Positions 39,166 to 50,216 of a stretch of DNA of 64,000 nucleotides are shown here, one piece after another. Each line of letters starts with the position of its first letter. The stretch's first letter is position 1. The notes under the pieces were generated by a model, which made no database searches, was not told where the DNA came from, and was given only the letters and a program-made list of their open reading frames with translations. The position numbers and the translations under genes are program-made. Source of the DNA: Argentina anserina (Eukaryota > Streptophyta > Magnoliopsida > Rosales > Rosaceae); assembly GCF_933775445.1 (NCBI RefSeq), contig NC_065875.1, positions 20,769,555 through 20,833,554 on the forward strand, in the 5' to 3' direction.

Positions 39166-40794
39166 TCATATATGACTCGTAGCCAAGATTATCAAATGGC
39201 CAATGGTTGCTGTGACAACACCAAGAATTCCACCAGCAATAACCTGTCATATAAGAACAACAATCATCATAAAACGGTTTGTCTTTAAGTTTATCAAAGT
39301 GTTGCGTAGTCATCTATACACAATCAAAATCCGTTAAGCAATTATAGATTCAAATAAGTGCAATATATATAGAGCACCTGAGGGGGTGTGTGGCCAAGAA
39401 GTTCACGAAGTGGTCTGCTCTCGGCAAGAGGATGCTCAGAAGGAAGTTCATACACAATTTGATTCAAAACCTGGACAGCAATCCAATACAGTGAACTTAT
39501 ATAACAAACTCAACCAAAAGTTAAAAAGATTCATAAGGCTGATTATAAAATATTCATGAAGCACATCGCAGCCAAACAACCAAGCATGTCTGGGGTCAAT
39601 TCTTAGATAAAGCAATGAAACAGAAGAAATGGAACAGAACTGTATCAATGACTTAGAAGAGAACCAGTTTAAGCAAAATTTCAAACCTCTGCTTGGCGTC
39701 CAGCCTGTAATCTTACACCGGTTGCATCATACATCACCTGCCACCGAGTTTTAAAGATCAGAGATATACTTCATATGAGTTATGTAAATTCATAATCATA
39801 AACATTTTCTGGATCAAAGATCCCCTTATGAGTTTGTTTTCGAAATGTTTTAAACCTGTGAAATTCATATCATTAACTAATCATAATCTGAGATGGTACA
39901 ATGACACACAGAGCCAAGTGTTGTCTTTAAACTTCAGAAATGACTAGAGCAAATGTGAAGAATTCGGAGTCCAAATGCTTTTTGCAAAAATGATACAAAA
40001 AGAAAACAGGAATCTTACAACACATGCTAATATCAGTGCAATTGCAAAGAGTGATCCACCAACACCCTCTTGAAACACTATTGCCGCAGCAATAGCAGTA
40101 ACAGTCGCAGAATGAGATGATGGCATTCCGCCAGACCCAACAAGTTGCTTAATATCCCATCTTCTTTCCTTGTACCTGCAAATCTATCAAATTTTAAGAC
40201 TCTTAGGCTAAACAAATAACAAATTTCGACAATCACAAGTTGTCAAGAACATCCCTACTCTGTCTTCACAAAACAGAAAAGCAACAAATCGCCACTACGG
40301 TTTGATCTATATTTCATATATCATACTGCAATATCTTTAGACTCATGAATCCATCACATGATTGGCCAAATGATTCAATAATTTAGCAAATGAAATGCAT
40401 GCCAGGATTGATTGGTATCTGCTTAATGCTTATTGTTGTTTTGATTCAAGCATTTCACTTTTCACATGAAAAATCAAGATCCAGGCAATCATTATGCGAC
40501 AAAAGCAATCAATGGTACACTTCAAGTCAGCATCTGTTATTCTCCACAATCAAGAAAACCAAGATTATAAAGCTAACAATCAACCACGGCATTACAAATA
40601 CAAAACCACGAGCTGGGTCAGATCCATAATTGAAGAACAGGGTTCAATAAGAGAAAGAAAGACAAGTACCAGGCGGTGAAGAGCTTGATGAATTGGGCGA
40701 GAGCGAAAGCTATGAGAGCAGAGAGAAGAGGGTAGTTGGTGAAGATTGAAGACGAAGAAGAAGAAGAAGACGCAGCTGCCGCCACCTCGGCCAT
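39166..40794 (-). CDS. DUF212 membrane protein (acid phosphatase/vanadium haloperoxidase-related)
   Basis: Exons on the minus strand: 40794-40670, 40175-40019, 39737-39687, 39470-39378, 39243-39166. Sum 504 nt, 167 residues, in frame, a normal length for the family. A Ser-rich N-terminus is followed by the hydrophobic span YPLLSALIAFALAQFIKLF, then RRWDIKQLVGSGGMPSSHSA (the conserved GGMPSSHSA motif, shared with PAP2-type phosphatases), a second span IALILACVVMYDATGVRLQ, and a C-terminal span VIAGGILGVVTATIGHLIIL. The conserved motif suggests a phosphatase-like active site, but no activity is established for plant members that I can cite. It follows the monooxygenase and its flank duplications; the two families are also neighbours in Arabidopsis as I recall. 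Confidence 0.9.
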
Positions 40795-42173
40795 CTCTTT
40801 CTGAGGTGAAATTCCAATATGATCAAAACCCAGAAGCTGAAATCTGAAATGGACGTGAGAATTGAGAAGGGTTTAGCTTGGTGGGTGTCGTTTTATGAAT
40901 GTAAAGGTGGGTTCTTTGTTGTGGTAGGCTTGTTTCTTGGAGCTATGGCCGAGTCAGGTCTTTGGTTTCTTGGTCTGATATGGTTGGTTCCTTCCTTCTT
41001 ATAACTAACGATCTTTGCTTCTTTATTTTCGTTAGTAAGTTGTAATAGACTTATATCACTATGAATATGCCCAACTGTTACTAGAATATGCCCCATTATG
41101 GCATTCAAGGCTTCTCTTTTCTCTTATATGTTTCTTATACTCTTCCCTTATGAGATTTAAAAAGATGAACATGAGAGTGGTAGAGTTGTGCAAGTTTTTG
41201 CAATATGGGTGGTTTGTCATCAACATCAATGGGAGATATAGTTCCATATCTCACAGTAGATCATCATCCCTATATCTTGTAACAAAAAAAAGTTGATTGT
41301 GTACAAGTCAATGAGTAAAAGATTTGAGCAATAATCGCCAAATAAATAGAACATCCGCGGTTTTACACATCAGTACACAATATATGATCAATAAAACTTG
41401 TTTGCTAGACCCCAAACATAATCGTGCAAACAAATAACTCCTACAAAATAGTGAGTGGATCAACAGAAATGAATGTATTAACCTAAATCCCAAGGACAGT
41501 CCAAATTGCTCCAAGACATGGAATCAGGTAGGATTGTCTGTAAAATTGGCACAAGAGGAACTGATTTGACATTCCATGATAATACGTCCAATTTACTTTT
41601 CTTTAATCACAATTGACAAACCTTTCAACCTTGCTTGGCGCCTCCCCCTTGCCACCTTGCGTGTACAGAACCATAGCATAATGGCTCTACGACCTTATGA
41701 TTGCTTCATTATCACATCTTGATTCTTGAACCTGCTCGTGTATTCTACTCGGACTAATTTAATCTTCAAATTTGATGTACCCTTTCTGGGTCAACAATCA
41801 ACGCCTCTGCTCTGTCGATGTAGCTTTATGCTTTGCATTTCCTGTGGCAACAAGGAATGCCAGAAGCATTCACAGAAGTTGCTCGACTCAGCGAGATTTA
41901 CTCAAAACATAGGAGAAAGATAGAGCAGCTTGATGCTGACCTACCATAACTTATTTTCATTGCACCTGAGTTGAGAATTCATCACTGTTGAGTATTTTCC
42001 ATGCTGGTTGAAGATGTCGTATCTTTTCAGGCTGCAAGAATTGGAAAGACAACAAAATTCTTCAATTGGACTGACCAATTAGTATCATATTGACAATTCA
42101 CAAAATTATATTACCTTCAGCAGCCTCCCTCTGAATCACTAAACAAGAAAGTGTCCCGCTCTATAACTGACCG
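40795..42173. other. spacer between the DUF212 gene start and the RecQ gene end
   Basis: Contains the DUF212 promoter on the left and the RecQ 3' UTR on the right. No gene recognised. Confidence 0.45.
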
Positions 42174-45100
42174 CTAGACTGCATCCTTTCTCACAAAATT
42201 GATCAATTCGGCCTTTGCTGCTTCCATTACCGCCTGGAAGTCTATATGTGTATATCTTCCCCTGCAACAATGCAGATTAAGAATTTCACGACAATTTGTT
42301 TTAAATGAAAGACTATGAAACATATGAAAGCACTTCTCTGAAGCAAGTAGCTCAAAAACGATACAACTTTAAACAAATTCACTACTTACCAGAAATGAGT
42401 TTTTGACCAAAATGCAGAAGTATATGCTGGACTTGGAATGCCATGCATTATCCTTGCAACAGCTCTGGGGGTGTATTTGGCCTGTGAATTGCTCTTTAGA
42501 AACACCTGTCGACCAAGAAAAGATAATATTAGATTACTTCCAATGAGGGGCCTCTAATATTGAATGAAAGTGAATTCGTAGGTTCTTACTTTAATATCTG
42601 CTTGCAGAAAGGGGCTGCATGAGTAAATGATAATGCCATCAGTAAGTAGAAAAGTTAGGAAAACGAACATTCATGTCAACCAATTAAGCGCATGGACAAA
42701 TCCGTGTGATTGAGATGGTTTTAAGTTTCAAGATCTTAGCGAAGAATATACCAACCTGCTTTTACCCATCTTATTAGGGACATCAAAATCATCTTCTCCA
42801 CTGAAATACTCCAAGATCTTCTTTTGCAAACATAGTGTTTGCTGGCCATCAGAACAACCTTCCATCTTCTCACATGCATTGACAGCAGAGACTGCTGCAT
42901 TATACATCACATCCAACTTCCGCACCTAAATCATAAGCAGATAAAAAATCATTGGTACGCATTTGCATATATGAAAACACCATGCACACACAGATAACAA
43001 TTTAAAGAACTGTACCATCCAGTGGGTTCTAACACCCACGAAGTGCACCCGTCTGCATATATGTTTTTCACAAATGATTTTGTGGAAAGAACCACTTTAG
43101 GAAAGTTTCAACCTGTTTCCTATGGAAATAATGGAATGCACTATCTCAAGATTACAGTGACAAACTCTAAATTACCGTGGTCTTCAATTGCACATTGTCA
43201 TCTAACCAGTGGTGTGGTTATTTAAATTGACAAATAGCTTTAACCAGGATAACTTATAATTAATTACCTTACAACGTTCAACATCTGATAGCCAAATTGT
43301 AAGCTTTGCTGATAGAGAACAAAGATCTGCAGGGACCTCCTTTATTGTATAACAGAAGGCTTGGTCCTTGACTTCATATGTTACTTCTCCTTTCACCTAA
43401 ATCCATTATCACAAAGAAAGTGAGAAAAGCAACCTATATGATGATTAAACAAGGCTATAGAGAGAGAGAGAGAGAGTTTTCAACCTATAGGAAAATATTA
43501 AAATATGTTAGCCTGTTAAAATGTATACAAACCTTCAAGTTCTGTAAATGGTTGGATAAGATGGTTGTTGTAACTCCAATGTTATTCGCTACAGTAGGTA
43601 TGTCAAACACATATTGTCCTTGCCTTATTTCAGACCTGAAAAATCAACATAGTTTGGCTCAGCACATTTATTAGTAAAACTCAAGCTACTAAAGAATCAT
43701 ACTTACTTCTTCAGAACGGCTGCAATAAGAACATCCTTTTCAGCAAGCACAATTGGAGAAGTCTGCATTAAGAGGTCAACCTTGTAATGATAATAATTAT
43801 AACAGATCTAGTAGATCGTCATGGAAATTATATGCTTTTGTCCTACTATTAGTCAAATGAGCAACAGATTCATATCATCTGTGAACTGTTATGTTTACAC
43901 TGAAATAATCTCTGCATACTATTGTAGCTACCCAGAATATCCCAACAGTATGCACTATGCGAGCAACAAACAGAAACCCAAAACATATCAGCTGCCTACC
44001 TTATGAAAATTCAAAATGCATGTTACATTGGTCTCTGGAAGTAAATGCAAATACTGCACTTCACCCAACTCCAACTGCGTTAGAATAGTGAGCATCACCT
44101 GCGAAAACAAACACAATAACCAAGCATCTCAGCACATAAACTTATAAACACCTAGCAAATGACAACTTCTGTTTTAAGTTGAAATCAAATTTCAGAAGAT
44201 TGAACAGAATAGCAAAAGGGACGAACCTCTTCTTTCATATCAAACTTGCGAGATGCGGTTTCTTTAACCAATGAAGAAACTTTTCCCTGAGAGTTCTCGT
44301 TACTGGTGAATACCTGGCACAGGAATTTGTTTACCACATATTCATCCACGCCATCACTGAAAAGACACAGATAATTTGCTCACAACTTCTCTAAACCAAC
44401 GTAAACTTGAATATAATAAGTTTAAAATGTAACTCATTTAATTACCTATACATAAGACTTCGAAGTTTGAAATATGTGGCGTCATCAAAATAAAGATGGC
44501 AAAACGACAACCTTCCATCTCTTCCAGCTCGTCCGATCTCCTAAATAATTTTTTATCAACCATTTTGTTAACGAATTCTGCAGATGGAACAACTTTTCAA
44601 ATAGGCATTTGCTTGGAAAAAATTTCCACCTGAACATATCCCTCCAAGCTTTCTGGTATGGTGTAATGAATCACCTGAAACAATATGCAATATATGACTA
44701 CTGAAATATATAAACAATGACGCAACAAAACCAGAAGGCATACTGCATCAGGATTCAAACAGGTCTTCACGTGTTTGTGTGCAACAATGCATGCAAGAAA
44801 ATGTAGACCGTGCCAACTGAATGAATCATAACTTTTTCTCGTTAGGTAGAACAATCAGTTATTGAAAGGTAGAAGCAAAGAGCACTCTTGACATCTGTGC
44901 ACCCATAGATTCGTTAACTAACGTGCAATTTATACCCTTAACATGATGAATACACACTCTAAATACTGTCTTTCTCAGGTTTCAGTTGAATGAAACTAAT
45001 CTGGGAAATAGAAAGCCAAATAAAATAGGAGAAAGAGAATCACTAAACTACAGAACTCTTTAAAGGAGAAGAACAAGTAGGCTGGACAGCCACAAGAGTA

Positions 45101-47737
45101 TATTGTAGTGGAACTAAAACAAAAGTATCTGGTATAGTAGACGGAAGGCAAAGAGCTAGATATGACATATGAGTATAGTTTTCTTACAGAACCGATGTCC
45201 CTCTTGTCAAGACCCATGCCAAAAGCCACAGTTGCAACAACCTTCAATCAATAATAGTCAATGAACAAGAAGGTGAAAATTGACTTTGCTACTTGTGAAG
45301 AAAGAAAGGCTGAAAATTCAGGATTGAGGCTTGAATAACTCACCACTTGAATTTTGTTAGTGAAAAATAACTCCTGCACACGAGTACGATCTTTTGAAGG
45401 GATGCCACTATGGTAACTCTGAATTTTACACAAGTGTTGTCAGATGTCAACATTCAATGGAAATGAGTAATTACATATGTATCAATCAATTGAGAATAGA
45501 AAACCAACCTTTGCGTTGATATTGTTGTCACGTAAGTATCTGCTTATCATTTCTGTTTCAAACTGCAAATGCAGAAGTCATGGATTAGTTTCTTCACTGA
45601 AAGTTGAAAATGGCAAACTATATCTATCCAAACCAATGATCAATAAGAAAGAATGATATTCGTTGCAAGAAAAAATGAATAATTAGTAGACATTATTTAA
45701 TGGTGTTATTTCTACAGATAAGCAATTCAAAAACTGTATCAGGAAACCACCCTATGATTTAGCAGTATTAAAAACATCTAAACAAAACAAGCTAGAAGAC
45801 ATCTAACAACAACTGTATACCTGAAACTTGCAGTAGACAATGATACTCTGAACATCCTTGAAGGAAGTAGACTTGATCAACTTCAGCAGGTCTTTCATTC
45901 TATTTTAGTCACAAAAGATAAAAGTTAATGATGTAGGAGACTTGCAAAAGAAAAGGGAGGAAAAATATGTGTCAAAAGACTCGCCTGTTTTCACTTGATG
46001 ACACTGACAGTTGTAAATTATCCCTTACGTTGGCTTTTTGAATGAGACTGGTCGGAGGAATCTCTAAAGCTGACATGACAGAACTCAAAGTTGTTGCTGT
46101 GGCAGTAGCTGTCATTGCAAGAATGCAGTTCACGTTGAGCTTGGCTCGAAGCATAGAAGCTCTGAGCCTCATATATGATGGCCGGAAGTTGTGTGACCTG
46201 AGAAGCTCCGAAAATATTAGCATTTGAGGTGAATATAATGCAATGAGAAAATAAGTTCAGGTATCCATTTGGTTCAGACGTCACACTATTCACTCACCAT
46301 TCAGACACACAGTGAGCTTCATCCACCACAACAAGAGATATCGGGGTGGCAGAAAATATAGACAGGAAGTCTGCATTCAAGAATCTCTCGGGGGATACAA
46401 AAAGCACCTACAATATAATCCGCAAGCCTTCAGCTCTCTCTGAGGCTAGATACAGTAACAACTTGAACACTATACCAGCACATTTCACATATAATAAACT
46501 CCTATAACATCTAAACATGTTGATAAAACTCACTTTTATGCTCCCTTCTTGAACCAGCCTAATCGTCCCCGAAGCTTCTTCCATCGTCTGGAACAACAAA
46601 CACAATCAAATTAGACCTCACACATTCTCAAGTCCAAGCCTGCATTAAACCAATGAGACAAAAGCAAGCATGATCTACCTGACTACTACTAAGAAGACCG
46701 CCGCGAATCATATAAGGAAGCTGCTTAAGCTGATCAATCATCAAAGCAATCAATGGACTAACCACCAAAGTCACACCAGGTAAAATCACAGCAGGTAACT
46801 GATAACACAACGACTTCCCTGCACCAGTCGGCAATACAACCATCGTCGACTCTCCGGCAAGCACATTCCTGATCACCTCCAACTGTCCATCCCGGAACGA
46901 ATCATAACCATAAGCCAGCTTCAACAGCTTCACCAAATTCTCATCAGACTTCTCCTCCCTCGCCGCCGCCGCCGCCTCTTCAAAAGCTTCCATGTCGAAA
47001 ATCTTGGCCTTTTTCCGGCTCTGCTGCTCGGCCATCGCTTCCGTTATTTCTTCGCCGTTAGTCTCCTCCTCATTTCCATCTCCCGCTTTCAATTTTCTTT
47101 TACCTTTCCGGTAAAATTTCCGGCGACCTGAGGAAGAAGAAGTGAAATTTCCTCTTCTGCCCTTGTTCAGAAACTTGCGCTTCCTTCCGTTCAGGTTGAG
47201 CTTGACGAAGTTCCCCTCAGCTCCGCCTTTGAGCTTCACCGCCGGCAGCGGAGCATTACCTCGGATCAGATTCACGTTCTTCTTCACAATTTTAGCCACT
47301 TCAGCTTTGGGCTGTGGCGGCGGCGGGACCCAATCGGAGCCAGACGCGGGGATACCAGCCTCCTCTGACTTCGGCGGTGCTGAGAAAGTAGACGGCGGGT
47401 CGTACGTGTCCGGATCGAAATCGACGCTGCGGACTCGTCGATTCTTGGAGAACGACGGCGCGAAGTTGGAGATAAACCCTGCGGTGAAGACGGTGCTGGC
47501 GGTGGCGACGGTTAGGCCGGGCGTGCGGCGGATCATCTGGAAAGGTAAATCGGGGGAGAGAAGAGGAGACGGGTTGGGTCGGGCGGGTACGGGGGGTTCG
47601 GAGAAGAGCTGTTTAGGTTTTGAGGTGGAGTGAGAGGGCTTGGATCTGGAGGAGTAGGAGGAGATGAGAGTGGGCTTTGGCGGCCGCGGCGGAGTGGCCG
47701 AGATGTGAGAGCCGTCGGAGTCTGAATCGGACTCCAT
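42174..47737 (-). CDS. RECQL5: RecQ DNA helicase, RECQL5-like
   Basis: ATP-dependent 3'-5' DNA helicase for genome stability. Nineteen exons on the minus strand: 47737-46679, 46587-46534, 46407-46298, 46197-45985, 45899-45821, 45562-45509, 45418-45344, 45241-45188, 44674-44630, 44540-44446, 44356-44227, 44098-44000, 43762-43707, 43635-43533, 43396-43268, 42925-42756, 42614-42590, 42505-42390, 42261-42174. Sum 2754 nt, 917 residues, in frame. Residues 1-265 are a basic, disordered tail. Motif I LPTGAGKSLCYQ is at 302-313, the DEAH box at 400-403, then MTATAT, IIVYCKFQ, VATVAFGMGLDKRDI, and motif VI EIGRAGRDGR. The region after it (residues 650-900) is the plant RECQL5-type C-terminal extension. 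Intron 4 uses a GC donor (AG|GC at 45985/45984). Confidence 0.93.
43458..43476. repeat. (AG)n microsatellite in a RecQ intron
   Basis: About nine AG dinucleotides between exons 14 and 15 of the RecQ gene. Confidence 0.8.
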
Positions 47738-47840
47738 CGTCGATTTGGTATTGACTGATATTTTTTTCAGGTACCCAATTTACTTATTTCATAATTTTCC
47801 CGCCAAAAAATTGATTTCCCGCCGGACCAAAAACAAGAAA

Positions 47841-48526
47841 GGGTAAATTCCTTCTATGGTACCTGATGTTTGGCTACTTGGACAATTTGGTACCTGATGT
47901 ATGAAATCGGACAATTTGGTACCTAAAGTTCTCAAATTTAGGTCATTTTGGTACTTATGTCAATTTTGACCATATTTTCAGGGTTATTTCTGTCATCTTA
48001 TCTCAACTTTACTTCATTTTTTTTATAATACCTCCAAATTGCCTCTAAGTTATCACTAAAAATTTGATAACTCATCCACTTAGTATCTGTGATGATTTAC
48101 GCATATAAGTTTTCATAATGTAGCTATCAATCTAAATTAATTTTAATTATAAGTAATTAAAAAAATATTTTGATAAAAATTACAATTGCATAAAGACAAT
48201 TTATTTCCTTTGCAGAAAATAATTAGGATACAATAAGTATATTAAGAAAAAAATTTATTTTCGATATATGCGAAGTATATGCTAAGTGTAGTAGATATAT
48301 CAATTTAATTATCTCCAAAGAGAGGCAATTATAGGAAGAAAAATGTGAATTTGATGAATTTAGGACTAGAATGACGGAAATAACCCTGAAAATATGGTCA
48401 AAATTGATAGAGGTACCAAAATGGCCTAAAATTGATAACTTTAGGTACCAAATTGTCCGCTTTCATACATCAGGTACCAAATTGTCCAAGTAGCCAAACA
48501 TCAAGTACCATAGGAGGAATTTACCC
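47841..48526. mobile_element. non-autonomous MULE with long terminal inverted repeats
   Basis: 686 bp. Inverted repeats of about 155 bp: the left end GGGTAAATTCCTTCTATGGT mirrors the right end (...GGAATTTACCC), and internal GGTACCAAATTGTCC-type blocks are repeated several times within each arm. It is flanked by a perfect 9-bp duplication AACAAGAAA (47832-47840 and 48527-48535), the hallmark of Mutator-like elements. No transposase frame; the middle is AT-rich. It lies about 100 bp upstream of the RecQ start codon, in its presumed promoter. Confidence 0.88.
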
Positions 48527-48535
48527 AACAAGAAA

Positions 48536-49261
48536 AGGGAAAGGGTTTACCACTTTTTGTTCAAAAATTGTGGTCTAAACTCTAAAGACTGTATTATTTC
48601 CTATATACTATTTCTCAATGTACTGTTCATATGCTAAAGAACAGCACCAGCTCGAGCCGAGCCGGTTACGCAAAGACAAGTTTACCCCTGTTATGTATTT
48701 TTTCACAACACTGTCAGCCTTAGCATGTTGTAAATATCAGCCGAGGTCAGTCTTTTTTTTCATTCGCCCTCCACAAGCTGACCTATGGAATCTTTTGGTC
48801 CCTTTACAAAATCGCCATCCAATCCGCCCCACCGGCAAATCGTTCACCTTCAACTCTTCAAGATTTCACGAGCGTTGTGGTTCTCTTCGGGAACACGTTC
48901 GCTATATCTTTTCTTCTTAAAATCGGTCCCATCGATTGCTCCCTGCTGTCTCTGATTTTTTATTCATGTGGCTATGATTTTTCATTTTCCGTTGTTATCG
49001 TTATTGAATTTGTTGTTTAATTGGGTTTGGTCAATCAAAACCGGGGTTTATTCTTTGTGCTATAGACTTTGGTTGATCATGTTCCTTCATGTTGAGTGAA
49101 TTTCATTTTCAGGGAGGATTGGTTGGTAGTACAGCTTTGTTGATAGAGTTCAGTTGTGCTTGACAAAATTATTGTGATTGTTTGATTGTTTAAAGGGATA
49201 ACAAAAACGAAAAAATGCATATTTGAAGAAGAGTTTCTTCTCATATTAGATATCAGAACTC
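48536..49261. other. spacer between the MULE and the copia element
   Basis: No recognised gene. Pyrimidine-rich stretches near 48840-48960 could be a leader for the broken TIR gene further right, which the copia insertion separates from this segment. The last five bases, AACTC, are the copia target duplication. Confidence 0.4.
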
Positions 49262-49447
49262 TGTTAGCATGTGTGTGAGCTGTGTAAAGCAACAAACATG
49301 GTGGTATAATAGCTAGATTCATCATTAGAGATAGTGCTAACAGCATGTCATTGTCTAATTCAGTTCCTATAAATAGCTAGAATTGTATCAAGATTATATA
49401 TCAATATCAAACAATTAATACAAGAATTGTTCATACATGTTTTAACT
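49262..49447 (+). repeat. 5' LTR of the copia element
   Basis: 186 bp, starts TGTTAGCATG. Contains CCTATAAATAGC as TATA box at about 49365. It ends TTTTAACT rather than CA, fixed by the target duplication on the 3' side and by the immediately following primer-binding site. Confidence 0.9.
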
Positions 49448-49459
49448 TGGTATCAGAGC
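49448..49459 (+). promoter_or_regulatory. primer-binding site, initiator tRNA-Met type
   Basis: TGGTATCAGAGC directly after the 5' LTR; the common copia primer site. Confidence 0.9.
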
Positions 49460-50216
49460 AAAGATCTGAAAGGACTTTGTCTCGTTTTTTTCCGATGCAA
49501 TTAGCCGGTCACGGCCGCATCTCCTATCACAGGCCACCACTTCACTGCAAGACCGACCCGACCCGACCCGGCTTCGCTGTCCTCCGACGCCGCCTCTGCC
49601 TCCGACGACGCGCTGCTGCTCCGATCGGGATCGTGTCTTGACTCCTTCACGGCTCCGACTCCCTCACGCCACCTCCTTCCTCCGACGACACTCTGGTGCT
49701 CCCTCACGGCTCCCTCACGACTCCGCCGCTCCACCACCGAATCACTGGTATCAGAGCTCATTCCTCCACGGCTCCAACGCTCCCTCACGGCTCTGACGCG
49801 CCGATGTGTGTCAACCTGCATAGCCTCCACCACCGAGTCATCTCTACCAGCAACTCGGAAGAGCTAACAAGGGAGGGAGAGGTGCGGCTAGGGGGAGTCT
49901 ATTTGGAAGAAGAAGCGGAGGAGTGGAGAGGGAGGTGCGGCTTGGAAATCCATTGATGGAGAGATAGAGGGAGCGGCGATTGGGGTGGGATAGGGTTTTT
50001 TGGGGAAATTGAAGGGAAATTGGGGACGGGCAAAGGAAGAGGAAGGAAAACTGACCGACCCGACCCGACCCGGCTCCCGACCCAGCTTCTGACCCGGCCC
50101 GCTGTTTCGACCTGACCCGGTTTCCAACCCGGCCCGCTGTTCGACCCGACCCGTCTTCCGACCCGGCCCACTGTACCACCAAATTTGATCAGTACACCCG
50201 AACCAAAAAAAAATAT
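49460..50216 (+). other. unusual GC-rich leader of the copia element
   Basis: About 750 bp, far richer in GC than its neighbours. A second copy of TGGTATCAGAGC lies at 49747-49758. A block of repeated CGACC(CGACC)n occurs both at about 49550-49572 and 50053-50160. On the minus strand around 49950-49890 a start codon with a pyrimidine-rich leader and an open frame (MDFQAAPPSP) look like part of a plant gene inserted backwards. No gag is recognisable in any frame. Confidence 0.6.

Noticed and set aside
48618..48920. 100-codon open frame before the copia element
   Set aside because: No domain, no splice partner, biased toward pyrimidine-rich leader composition.
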